A program made the translations under genes and the position numbers. The notes below the pieces were generated by a model. That model did no database searches. It was not told the origin of the DNA and saw only the letters and a list, made by a program, of their open reading frames with translations. From a bacterium (GTDB taxonomy: Bacteria; Patescibacteriota; Gracilibacteria; JAUYGZ01): a DNA stretch of 64,000 nucleotides. Within the stretch, counting starts at the first letter, position 1, and the number at the start of each line of letters is the position of its first letter. Positions 7,888-16,273 of the stretch are shown here, one piece after another. Location of the stretch: contig JAUYGZ010000001.1 in NCBI GenBank assembly GCA_030690415.1, forward strand, positions 1-64,000. Reading direction: 5' to 3'.

Positions 7888-10800
7888 GTTGTCGCTTTAG
7901 TTTATTGTCTTTAATTGCATTATTTAGTCTCTCTTTCTTTGAGGGGTCTGTCACTTTTTGGTATGTACTAATTTCGCCTTTTGAATTCCCTCCTACTAGC
8001 AGATTTGTATCTGGATCAAAATAATCAACGCTTCCTGGTTTGTAGGAGTTTTCGATTTTGTAGACGTTCGAATCTGCAAAGTCATTCGCCTTTTTATAAT
8101 ACTGCTCAACGGTTTCAGCGCCAACCTCATCTCCGTGTTTAGCAAAATGTCCAACAAGGCTTGCTAATTCATCTCCTGCTTCTCCAGCGCTCCACAGTCT
8201 TCGGTTTTGCTTGAATGTGGCATTTTTTACGAAAAGCTTAGCAATTTCTGTTACTCCTATTTTTGAGTGCTTTGAAACATCATAGAAGTATGAGCCTATT
8301 TTTGCCGCCTTGACTCCGTTTTTTATGTATCCAGCAACTGCTGGTATTGGAAGAGCTGTTCCTGCCCCATCCAGAAGCACAAAGGTTCCATTCCAGAAAC
8401 CAGGGCTATTGCTGAAGTCTTTTATTGAGAGAGCCAATGAGATGAGATCAAAGGCAGTCTCCCAGTACCCTCCCGTTGGATCGATTAGCTTTATGGGGTT
8501 ATTCCTCACATAGCTGTAGAAATTCAAAGTTTGCGGATCTCCATGAAACCTTTGAAAGAATTCCTGAATATTCCACCCCAGCGGATCCTCACTGACAAAC
8601 CTCCCCACCTCCGAATCATAATACCTCGCCTGGGCGTAGTACAGCCCCGTCTCATCATCCAGCTCGTGGCCGGTGAATTTCCTGGTTTCGTCAAAGCCCT
8701 CATATTGTTCATCGACCCGGACCGAACCAAATGGAAAATAATCCAAGGTCTGGACTTGATCGCCATTGATGTCCGTGAGGATGTTGCCACCGCCAAGATG
8801 GTCGGTGTGGGAGAAGATGATCTCGGTTGTCGGTTGTCCCGCGACTCCGCTCGGGACAGGTGGGTTGTTGGTTGTCGGAGGGGTGGTTTCCACGGTAGCC
8901 AGGTGCATGTTGTTGGCGGAGATCGAAACTTTGGTCGTACCCTCTGAGGTAATTTCATAGTCTTCAAAAGGATAGTAGGTGGTCTCTGATCCCACCGTAT
9001 TGGTCACGGTTTTGCTGAGTCTTCGGCCGCTGTGGTCGTAGGTGTAGGAGATGGTGGTGACAGCTCCAGCCTCATTGGTGACCGTTGATCGAATCATACG
9101 GTTGTACTGGTCCCAAAGGTAGGAATGTGACTTTTGAGAGCTTTGTGAGCTTTGGGGGTCTTGGGATGTGATGACTTCCTGCGTCATATTGCCATTGGCA
9201 TCATAGGTGAAGTCTTTGGTAGTGCCCTGTCCATCATCCACCTTCGTGACGGCGTGAGGATTTATTTTGCCCGGTTGCGCATACGTGTATGTGCCCTGAT
9301 CGGATTTGTTCAGGATATTGCCCAGTGGATCGTAGGCGAAGGACTCGGTGTAGTTTTCCGGAATGCCCGGAGAAGATCCTGAAGTGGTATTGGTGACGTT
9401 TGTGGAGGTCAGACGGTAGAGGTCATCGTAATCATAGACGGCGGTCTTTGTGGCCGCGGTACCGCTGGTTTCGTCGAGCTGAACAATGTTCCCCACGGCA
9501 TCGTAGGTGTAAGTGATGTCCTGAAGGGTGGAGGTGCCGGGGGGAATGGGCCTATCACTGATGAAGAACTCCGCGGGGTCGGACCAGGGGGAGAGGAGGC
9601 CGGAGGAGGTTTGGAAGGTGATGCGGTAGTTGAGTGTTGAGCCCTCGACTCCGCTCGGGCCAGGGGGGTTGAGAGTGGTCAGATCGAATGAGATGAGGAG
9701 GGAGAGGTCGTTCGGTTGGAGAGCAGGGTTCATATTCACCATGCCGGAATCCCAGATGATGGTATTCCCGTCTCTGAGCTGGGCATGGTATTTGACGGCG
9801 GGTTCGGCGTTGCTGAGGGTATTGAGATACCGGGCCTGAAGGAAGGCTTCGTCTCTGACATCGGTGTTTGTCCCGTCGCTATTCCCGCTGATGACGATGA
9901 GGGGTTTGCTCAGTTCGCCGGTGCTGTCCCGTTGATCGTTCGTGGAAGTTTTGGCGTTGGAGCGGTTGACGCCTCTTCTGCGACTCTGATCGTTGAGAGG
10001 CGCGCCTTCGTCGATGATGAGGGTGGGGTCTTCTTCGAGTTGGGCGAGGGCGGAGGGGAGGAGGAAGGACGATAAGGATGATAAAGATGATAAGGAGGAT
10101 AAGGATGCTATACGGTTGTCATTGCGAGCGAAGGGGGTGGTTATGGAGGAGGTTGAGCGCGGCAATCCCGTATTTTGCACAGTGCTAGGAACACGAGATT
10201 GCCACGTCGCCCCATCCCAGAGCCCACTGCTCCTCGCAATGACAGGGAGAGATTGCCACGTCGCTCCACCCAAAGGCCCACCGCTCCTCGCAATGACATT
10301 TCCTATGCTCGCAATGACAACGTTGTTCAGCCATGTGGTGAGGTTACCGGCTAAGGCCGTTTGTTTCCTCACCAGCCGGTACATCCGGTCGGGGTCGTAG
10401 GTGAATCGTGAGACGAGGTCGTTGCCGTAGCTCATTTCGGTGACCTGGGAGAGGGGGTTGTACTTGAGCGTGTCGACGATGACGCCCTCCTGGGTACTCA
10501 GGCTGTCGAGCTGGCCGACGCTGTTGTAGGCGTAAGTTTGGGTAGTGTTGTCGGGGTGGATAATGGTTTGGGGCTGGTCGAAGTAAGTGTAGGTGTAGTT
10601 TTTGGTTGAGAGTTGAGAGTTGATGGTCTGGGTTTCGCTGGTTACTCGCCCACGGAGGTCGTAGGTAGCTGACCAGTCTGAATCAGGCATGGTGATCTGG
10701 CTGACACGGCCGATGGCGTTTTGACCGGAGTCATACGTGTAAACAATCAGCGTTGAAGGATCACCCTGGAGCTGTTCTTCCGTGACTCGATTTAAGGCAT

Positions 10801-13800
10801 CGTAGGTGTAGGCAAGGATCTGTCCTTTGGCATCGGTCTGGGTGAGCACGTTGCCGTTGTCGTTGTAGGTGTATGATCTGGATCCAAAGTCGGTGTCGGT
10901 TGGCGCATGGAGGTCTTCCTGGCCGGTCATTCTTCCCAGGCTGTCGTAGAAGAAGTTTCGTTCGTTGTTTTTGGCATCGATGAGCCTGATGATGAGGTCA
11001 CGGGAATCGTAGTTGTAGGTTGTGTGGTATTCCTGAGCACTTTCCCGTTCGATGACTTCGAGGAGGCGGCCGAAGGCGTCTGAGACGAGGGTTTTTGTGT
11101 TGCCGCTGGCATCGGTGACGGTCTGAGACCAGCCGTTGTAGACGAAGAGCGTGTCTCCGTTGAGGTCGCTGGATGTGGTGAGCCGGTCGAGTTTGTCATA
11201 GATGAACCAGGTGGCGGGTTGCGTGGTGTCGGGAGCGGAGTAGGCCAGAGAGCTTTTGGCGTAGGGAGCGGAGGCCCAGACCTTTCTGCCGTATTCGTCA
11301 TAGAGCAGGGCTGAGACGGCGAATTGTCCGTTGGCCATCTGTGATCTGGTTTGGAGAGAGCGGCCGAATCCGTCGGTGTAGGAGACTGACTGGACGAACT
11401 GTGTGGGACTGAGATAGGTCTTCGTCGTGACGGACTGGGGAAGGCTCTGGGTGTCGTAGCTGAGCTCCAGGCTGGTCTGAAATGATGAGGCATTGGTGGG
11501 GTCGGATCGCTCGGTTTTGATGAGGCGTCCCAGTTCGTCATAGCTGTTGCGGACCATGAATCCGTTCGGATCGGTAGACTGTTTGAGTTGGCCGGTTCGG
11601 GATTCGTAGCTGAACAGGGTGATGTGCCCGAGGGCGTTGGTCTGAACGGTGGGGTAGAGGCCCTGAGTGTCGTAGGTTAGGGTTGTTTGATTTCCGAGAG
11701 GGTCGGTGGTTTTAATGAGGTTGCCGAAGCTGTCGTACTCGTAGCTGCTTCCGATCCATCGGTTCTCTGACACCAGCTGTTGTTCTTCCCTGGTCAGTTT
11801 TCCTTTACTGAGTTGGCCGAGGGGAAGGGAGTCGTAGGAGAATCGGGACTGCTGAACAAGAGTATTTTGCTGATCCAGGAGTTGTTGTGATTGGGGGAAG
11901 GCGAGGAGGTGTTCGGTTGAGTTGGAGGCGTAGGTGGAGACCGTGGATCGTTTGTCGTTGCCGAGATCGGTGAAGGTTCCGTCATTGTTTCCGGTCACTT
12001 CGCCGTACTCAATGCTCTGAAGCAGGTTCCCATTCGTATTGTCGTAGGTCCATGCGACCGCGCTGCTTTTGGGTGTTGCATCATAGCTGGTTTCCACGCT
12101 TTGGAGGGGTTTGACGAAGCTGCGGCCATTTCCCAGATCAGCACGGTCCCAGCGGGTGATGGACTTTCGCAGAAGTGTTCCCAAAGGATCGGCAATTTCT
12201 TCGCGGAACATTCTGCCCTGCTTGCTGAGGTGATCCTGGTATTCTCCAGTGCTGCTGTAATCCGTGCTTTGCTCGGACTGGTGGAAGTATCGCGTGACGA
12301 TCTGGTGATTGTCTCTCACCTGAACGAGTCCGAAGCTGGCAAAACGACGGTCCTGGATTCCATTGAAGTGATACCAGCCATTGTCGTAGCGGTATTCGGA
12401 GACGAGCTGGTTCCCCATGCCGTCATTTTGGATGGATTTGCTCAGCACGGGGATGACAAAGGGCAGGTTGTGATTGCTGAACTGTCCGTCGGGTCGTTTT
12501 GTTCGGGTTGAGGATTCGTATTCGAATTCCAGGGTTCCCTTTGAGGGAAGAGTTACTTTTTTGAGAAGGTCGGGTTGTTGTCCTTTGTTGATGTACACGT
12601 GCCTGTAAATGGTACTGCCATCCTGGGTGATCATGACGATGTCCATGAGTCCGTCGCCGTTCAGGTCGCCGAGGACCAGAGGACCGTGTAGGGGAAGGGT
12701 GAAGGTTTGTGCTAAAAAGCTTCCATCACCCCGGCCGAATTTGATTTCTATCGTGTTCGTCCAGACACCCTTGAGGATATCGACCAGGCCATCGGCGTTG
12801 AAGTCCATGAGGTACATGGCGGTTTCGGTTGTCATGTTGATAAACTCACCGCCAGTCCAACTGTAAATCGGATCCCAGGTTTTTTGACCACTGTTGATCA
12901 TGACTTTGTTTTGGTATTGAGAAGGAAGGCTGCTTCCATTTCCCGCCTGGACGAGGTCCACGAGGCCGTCGCTATTGATATCGAGAGATCGCACGCCGAG
13001 ATCTTCAGGGGATGATGGGGCTGTTCTGAAAAAGGGAATGGGTATTGACCAGCTGGTATCCTTGATCCAGTTGACCAGCCCTCCCTGGTTGAGAAGAACG
13101 CTGTCTTTTCTTATGGAGGCGGTTTCTATTGAGCTCACTGAATCTATGTCTCCGTCTCCGTCGATATCTCCCAACAGAGAGTTCCTTGGAAAAAACCCAG
13201 GAATTGTTTGGCTAAAATACATGGTGGAGCTGCTGGTATAGTCAAAATTGAAATTTGGGTAGGGCATTGCGGGTGTGACTGTGACCGCTCCCCAGGAGCT
13301 TGGTGAAAATGACCAAAAATCGTCACGTCCGTCACCTGTTAGGTCTAGCAGGAGCAATAATTCGTTGTCGTATCCTTGAGCAGTGTTCAGAGAAGGGTAA
13401 AAATATCCGAGTGAGGTAAATGTTCCGTTTTTGTTGTTGAGCCAGTCTCTTCCCATTCCCTGAAGATACTGGACGGATGGACTGACCAGATCGTCGAAGT
13501 GATCGTGATTGAAATCAATGAACTTCATGCCCTTGTAGCTCGAGCCATAGGTGTAGTTGATGCCCGGAATCGAATAGTTGGCTGCTTCATCGACGAAGCT
13601 GATATTTGAAGGCGTGTATTCGAACGTGTAGGGAAGAAAGGATTTACTGGATGTGCCATTCCACCCGGTCTCCTGGACAGAGCTGAGGAGAGATCGTTTT
13701 CCATTGGCTCCGGTGCTGTAGCTGAGATCGTATTCCCTGACCAGGCTGGATCCGATATGGAGCTGGAGTTTTTTGAGACGTTCAGTTTGTTGGTGAAAGT

Positions 13801-14596
13801 ACCCATATGAAGCGTCAATTACGGTGTCCGGTTTGGATTCCCAGGTGAAGGAAAGCACCTGTTCGGTGTTTCCGGATGTCTGGGGATTGAAGTGAATAGA
13901 GGAGGGGTTATTCCCTCCCGAGTACTGCAAGGTTATTGTATTTCCATCTTTGTCGAGGATTGTTGTGACTCTCCATGAGTAAATCTGCGTTGTTGATGTT
14001 CTATATCGTATTTCTTGAAATTCAAACCGAATACCGTCAGTTGTTTCCCAGATCCAGCCGCTTGCATCCCGCGTGATTCGGGGAAAACTGCCGGTTTCTT
14101 TGATTCCGTATTCGCCATATCCGGTCTGGGGATCGATGCTGAGCGGCACCAGCTCACCACGGTCTCCGAAGAGCTCAAATTCATATTCGTTCGTCTGGTA
14201 CATGGTATTGACTCCCAGAGACTTTTTTCGATGGATTTCCGCCAGCGGAAGCTCCCATCCGTAGCCGTAAGGACTGGTCTGGGAGCTGTTCAGGCTGTTG
14301 TACTGCAGCGCGAGGTTCAGCTCGAATTGGTGCCTATAGGGGTTGAGTTGTATTGGCACGGAGGAGGTGACGGCGCCTGATGAGTTGATGAATTGGGTGT
14401 TGTCTATTTTGGGGGTGCTGGCAATTTTCCTTGTCCCATAGTCGATGTAGGTGTCTCCACCGGAGGGAAGTGAGTCGCCTTCAAATGTTTCATCATCAGC
14501 CAATGCCGGCGCGATGCTGATGAAGAGTAGGAGAAACGAAAAAAACCCCGCCAGTAGGCGATGGATGTTTCCATGGAGAGAAGAGTTGTTCTTCAT
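7880..14596 (-). CDS. Giant secreted RHS/SpvB-type polymorphic toxin
   Basis: 2238 residues. A signal peptide (1-34, ending PALAD) leads into an SpvB-like N-terminal region (about 40-340). FG-GAP/VCBS-like repeats follow (about 355-665) with calcium-loop motifs such as DIDGDGDID and DLNGDGLMD. Long YD/RHS repeats run from about 930 to 1390, and a conserved RHS core (about 1710-2035) ends GRFVSEDPLGW and LIDPTG. The last 200 residues are a distinct tip with HFAKHGDEVG and a GEISTYQK end, resembling RNase-type toxin domains of the BECR group. RHS repeats form a shell enclosing the toxin. Residues 1420-1520 are low-complexity sequence made by in-frame repeat insertions, as are the NNPPVPSGVAGQP and NPPGPSGVEG segments. 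How the protein leaves or crosses a CPR envelope is unknown. Confidence 0.85.
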   Translation of the reverse strand: MKNNSSLHGNIHRLLAGFFSFLLLFISIAPALADDETFEGDSLPSGGDTYIDYGTRKIASTPKIDNTQFINSSGAVTSSVPIQLNPYRHQFELNLALQYNSLNSSQTSPYGYGWELPLAEIHRKKSLGVNTMYQTNEYEFELFGDRGELVPLSIDPQTGYGEYGIKETGSFPRITRDASGWIWETTDGIRFEFQEIRYRTSTTQIYSWRVTTILDKDGNTITLQYSGGNNPSSIHFNPQTSGNTEQVLSFTWESKPDTVIDASYGYFHQQTERLKKLQLHIGSSLVREYDLSYSTGANGKRSLLSSVQETGWNGTSSKSFLPYTFEYTPSNISFVDEAANYSIPGINYTYGSSYKGMKFIDFNHDHFDDLVSPSVQYLQGMGRDWLNNKNGTFTSLGYFYPSLNTAQGYDNELLLLLDLTGDGRDDFWSFSPSSWGAVTVTPAMPYPNFNFDYTSSSTMYFSQTIPGFFPRNSLLGDIDGDGDIDSVSSIETASIRKDSVLLNQGGLVNWIKDTSWSIPIPFFRTAPSSPEDLGVRSLDINSDGLVDLVQAGNGSSLPSQYQNKVMINSGQKTWDPIYSWTGGEFINMTTETAMYLMDFNADGLVDILKGVWTNTIEIKFGRGDGSFLAQTFTLPLHGPLVLGDLNGDGLMDIVMITQDGSTIYRHVYINKGQQPDLLKKVTLPSKGTLEFEYESSTRTKRPDGQFSNHNLPFVIPVLSKSIQNDGMGNQLVSEYRYDNGWYHFNGIQDRRFASFGLVQVRDNHQIVTRYFHQSEQSTDYSSTGEYQDHLSKQGRMFREEIADPLGTLLRKSITRWDRADLGNGRSFVKPLQSVETSYDATPKSSAVAWTYDNTNGNLLQSIEYGEVTGNNDGTFTDLGNDKRSTVSTYASNSTEHLLAFPQSQQLLDQQNTLVQQSRFSYDSLPLGQLSKGKLTREEQQLVSENRWIGSSYEYDSFGNLIKTTDPLGNQTTLTYDTQGLYPTVQTNALGHITLFSYESRTGQLKQSTDPNGFMVRNSYDELGRLIKTERSDPTNASSFQTSLELSYDTQSLPQSVTTKTYLSPTQFVQSVSYTDGFGRSLQTRSQMANGQFAVSALLYDEYGRKVWASAPYAKSSLAYSAPDTTQPATWFIYDKLDRLTTSSDLNGDTLFVYNGWSQTVTDASGNTKTLVSDAFGRLLEVIERESAQEYHTTYNYDSRDLIIRLIDAKNNERNFFYDSLGRMTGQEDLHAPTDTDFGSRSYTYNDNGNVLTQTDAKGQILAYTYDALNRVTEEQLQGDPSTLIVYTYDSGQNAIGRVSQITMPDSDWSATYDLRGRVTSETQTINSQLSTKNYTYTYFDQPQTIIHPDNTTQTYAYNSVGQLDSLSTQEGVIVDTLKYNPLSQVTEMSYGNDLVSRFTYDPDRMYRLVRKQTALAGNLTTWLNNVVIASIGNVIARSGGPLGGATWQSLPVIARSSGLWDGATWQSRVPSTVQNTGLPRSTSSITTPFARNDNRIASLSSLSSLSSLSSFLLPSALAQLEEDPTLIIDEGAPLNDQSRRRGVNRSNAKTSTNDQRDSTGELSKPLIVISGNSDGTNTDVRDEAFLQARYLNTLSNAEPAVKYHAQLRDGNTIIWDSGMVNMNPALQPNDLSLLISFDLTTLNPPGPSGVEGSTLNYRITFQTSSGLLSPWSDPAEFFISDRPIPPGTSTLQDITYTYDAVGNIVQLDETSGTAATKTAVYDYDDLYRLTSTNVTNTTSGSSPGIPENYTESFAYDPLGNILNKSDQGTYTYAQPGKINPHAVTKVDDGQGTTKDFTYDANGNMTQEVITSQDPQSSQSSQKSHSYLWDQYNRMIRSTVTNEAGAVTTISYTYDHSGRRLSKTVTNTVGSETTYYPFEDYEITSEGTTKVSISANNMHLATVETTPPTTNNPPVPSGVAGQPTTEIIFSHTDHLGGGNILTDINGDQVQTLDYFPFGSVRVDEQYEGFDETRKFTGHELDDETGLYYAQARYYDSEVGRFVSEDPLGWNIQEFFQRFHGDPQTLNFYSYVRNNPIKLIDPTGGYWETAFDLISLALSIKDFSNSPGFWNGTFVLLDGAGTALPIPAVAGYIKNGVKAAKIGSYFYDVSKHSKIGVTEIAKLFVKNATFKQNRRLWSAGEAGDELASLVGHFAKHGDEVGAETVEQYYKKANDFADSNVYKIENSYKPGSVDYFDPDTNLLVGGNSKGEISTYQKVTDPSKKERLNNAIKDNKLKRQHE
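8831..8878. repeat. Palindromic 48-bp element inside the RHS gene (copy 1)
   Basis: Contains the imperfect palindrome GTCCCGCGACTCC/GCTCGGGAC at 8836-8857 with GGTTGT-rich flanks. The whole 48 bp recurs at 54122-54169 inside obg with one mismatch. Here it encodes the Thr/Asn/Pro-rich NNPPVPSGVAGQP segment. Confidence 0.85.
9641..9660. repeat. Diverged copy of the same palindrome inside RHS
   Basis: GCCCTCGACTCCGCTCGGGC is a 20-bp relative of the element at 8836-8857, again in frame, encoding PGPSGVEGS. A GTTGAGAGT tract lies beside it, as low-complexity tracts do for the other copies. Confidence 0.65.
10065..10109. repeat. 9-bp tandem array (GGACGATAA family) inside RHS
   Basis: Degenerate GGACGATAA/GGATGATAA units with a 9-bp period. 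Read on the minus strand they encode a run of Leu-Ser-Ser repeats, so the array keeps the frame open. Confidence 0.8.
10119..10319. repeat. CATTGCGAG-type REP elements inserted in the RHS frame
   Basis: Two 49-bp copies (10195-10243 and 10249-10297) start GAGATTGCCACGTCGC and end CTCGCAATGAC. A diverged inverted partner begins at 10119 with CATTGCGAGCGAAG, and a partial end lies at 10308-10319. The minus-strand translation repeats VIARSxGxxxGATWQS. From general knowledge, this CATTGCGAGG palindrome family is widespread as non-coding repeats. Here it is part of a protein. Confidence 0.8.
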
Positions 14597-14707
14597 GAGG
14601 CCCCTAAAATATTACTATTGATTACCATACTCTTGCTTCTTGGTTTGTCAAATTGAAATGTGGTGAATGACTTATGCAACGATTCACAATCAACGCGCAC
14701 CAGCACT

Positions 14708-15004
14708 TTAAACACTTTTCCGGGCTCTCTTCACCAGGCTTACGGTCACCAGCAATGTACTGATGCTGACTGACATCATCACCACATTCTTCGTGGTGAT
14801 CCCGAATGAGAGTGTTCGGATAAGCAGGTAGAGGATAGTTGAATTCAAGCACAGGGAGAGCAGGAGGGATGAGAGGAAAATTTCCAGAGCTGTTGACTGC
14901 TGTGTTTTGAGAAAAAACCAGTGGATTAGGAATCCATTTAGGAAGCAGTACTGGAGGAGAAAGAGGGTGTTCGGGAGTGACAGCATTGTGAAATGAATTG
15001 GCAT
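14708..15004 (-). CDS. Small three-helix membrane protein
   Basis: 98 residues that are almost all hydrophobic, with about three membrane helices (8-32, 40-62, 72-92) and a basic C-terminus (VKRARKSV). It sits 4 nt downstream of the DUF6941-like gene and could be its operon partner. An internal ATG at 14986 is an alternative start. No function is recognised. Confidence 0.45.
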   Translation of the reverse strand: MPIHFTMLSLPNTLFLLQYCFLNGFLIHWFFLKTQQSTALEIFLSSLLLSLCLNSTILYLLIRTLSFGITTKNVVMMSVSISTLLVTVSLVKRARKSV

Positions 15005-15008
15005 TTTC

Positions 15009-15428
15009 TCACCTTCCCTTGGGGATAGGCTTTGCCGCCTGCTGGACAGAAAAAGGTATGATGTAGACTTTTTCGGTGTCCAAAAAGATCTCGACCTGAT
15101 AGCTGCCGGCTTCTTTGATGGTCAGGTTGTTAATGTCTCCGATTAATCTGATGTTCTGTGGTATTTTCGCTTTTTCCTGATCTTCCGGTCGGACATTCAG
15201 GTTGAGCTGGATGGGTTTTGTCATTTCTTCTCCTTTGTCTGCTTTGACAATCTTAATAATGATCTGATGATTCGCGATAATTCCGTGAAGAGAGGTCACG
15301 ATGGAGAGCTGTTGAAATACAGCCGGGAATTGCTGAGTGGCCACGCTTTCAAAGATTCCGATGAGATTGAGGTTTCCGTTCTGTGAGAGAAAGGCTTTTT
15401 CACAGAGATGGGCGTAGGTGACGGTCAT
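15009..15428 (-). CDS. DUF6941-like protein
   Basis: 139 residues. The opening MTVTYAHLCEKAFLSQ and the GNLNLIGIFE motif, then FPAVFQQL and a final beta-rich half (GSYQVEIFLD), match the pattern I associate with DUF6941, a small soluble beta-sandwich family of unknown role. Its ATG overlaps the stop of the upstream TPR gene (ATGA), so the two are translationally coupled and probably work together. Confidence 0.65.
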   Translation of the reverse strand: MTVTYAHLCEKAFLSQNGNLNLIGIFESVATQQFPAVFQQLSIVTSLHGIIANHQIIIKIVKADKGEEMTKPIQLNLNVRPEDQEKAKIPQNIRLIGDINNLTIKEAGSYQVEIFLDTEKVYIIPFSVQQAAKPIPKGR

Positions 15429-16141
15429 GATGTAAGGGGATGAGGGGATTTTTTAAAAAGGGTTCGATAGGCCTGGAGATTTTCCAGTCGATCCGCGGTG
15501 TCATGGATGAAGGGGTCACCCGGGTCAAGTTCAATGGCTTTTTTTATCCATTTTTCGGCTTCTTCGAGTTTTCCTTCGAAGAGGTAGCTGGCTCCCAGAT
15601 CATTGTAAGCCAAAGCGTTTTCCGGATCGAGTGTGATGGCTTTGCGAAGAAGGACTCGTCCAGTGGCTCGTTTTTTTTGCATGCAACGAACCCATCCGAT
15701 GTTTCGAATGATCTCACCGTCTTCGGGGTTCATCTTATTGGCGATATTAAGGTGTTGAATGGCGGGACGGAAGCGCTGGCATCTGGCATAAGCGCATCCG
15801 AGCAGATAGTGGTCTACCCAGACTCCAAATCGTTTCCGTTCCAGGAACATGTATTTGAGATCCTGCACAAAATCGTCTTCCGTGAGAGCTTGAGTCACTT
15901 CATCTTCTTCTTCATCGGCTTCCTCCGGTGGAAAGTTTTTGGTGGCCCAGCTGAGTGGTTTTATTGCTTTATCGGGTTTTCCCATGCTGAGATAGCATTC
16001 TCCGAGTAATGAGATGATATGATAGTTTTCCGGAAACTGGCGGGCCAGATCTTCCAGGATTTTAATGGATTGATCCATTTCTCCGAAATTCATCAGGAGC
16101 TCAGCTTCGTGGAGTTGGTCATAGATTTCGTCTTCGTTCAA
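15425..16141 (-). CDS. Soluble TPR protein
   Basis: 238 residues with about five TPR units: residues 2-75, then an acidic insert EEADEEEDE near 78-86, then about 105-210 with consensus such as NALAYNDLGASYLFEGKLEE. No signal peptide or membrane helix. The start is TTG at 16141, immediately after a GGTTGTTGG-type repeat tract with no Shine-Dalgarno. A later ATG (Met17) would cut into the first TPR helix. It is coupled to the DUF6941-like gene by an ATGA overlap, so a scaffold role for that protein is plausible. Confidence 0.65.
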   Translation of the reverse strand: MNEDEIYDQLHEAELLMNFGEMDQSIKILEDLARQFPENYHIISLLGECYLSMGKPDKAIKPLSWATKNFPPEEADEEEDEVTQALTEDDFVQDLKYMFLERKRFGVWVDHYLLGCAYARCQRFRPAIQHLNIANKMNPEDGEIIRNIGWVRCMQKKRATGRVLLRKAITLDPENALAYNDLGASYLFEGKLEEAEKWIKKAIELDPGDPFIHDTADRLENLQAYRTLFKKSPHPLTS

Positions 16142-16142
16142 G

Positions 16143-16176
16143 GGTTGTTGGTTATTGGTTTGTGGTTGCGTTGGAG
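16143..16176. repeat. GGTTGTTGG-type low-complexity tract before the TPR gene
   Basis: Degenerate GGTTGTTGGTTATTGGTT units abut the TTG start codon of the minus-strand TPR gene, giving a CCAACAACC-type leader on the sense strand. Confidence 0.6.
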
Positions 16177-16184
16177 CGCATGAG

Positions 16185-16258
16185 GTAGAGACGCATAGCT
16201 ATGAGTCTGTACGGTGGTTTTGGAGTGGGGTAGAGACGTTTTGACAAAACGTCTGTAC
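16185..16258. repeat. Two GTAGAGACG...CGTCTGTAC palindromes
   Basis: Unit 1 (16185-16212) has the centre CATAGCTATG with slightly imperfect arms. Unit 2 (16230-16258) has the centre TTTTGACAAAA with GACG/CGTC arms. A perfect relative lies at 31478-31505. They occupy the gap between proS and the TPR gene. There is no T-run, so they are not plain terminators. Confidence 0.75.
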
Positions 16259-16273
16259 GGTTGGGGTTGAGGT

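Larger units (their letters stand above)
6618..9466. repeat. Duplicated RHS core (about 0.9-1.0 kb, two copies)
   Basis: Segment 6618-7532 in the orphan cassette and 8475-9466 in the large RHS gene encode the same core, from SGTAATKTAVYDYDDLYRLT to LIDPTG. The second copy carries an extra 48-bp palindromic element and a longer linker. Same orientation about 1.9 kb apart makes this an efficient recombination substrate for swapping C-terminal toxins. Confidence 0.85.

Noticed and set aside
14622-14852. 76-residue minus-strand frame
   Set aside because: It overlaps the more plausible small membrane protein and has no protein-like pattern.
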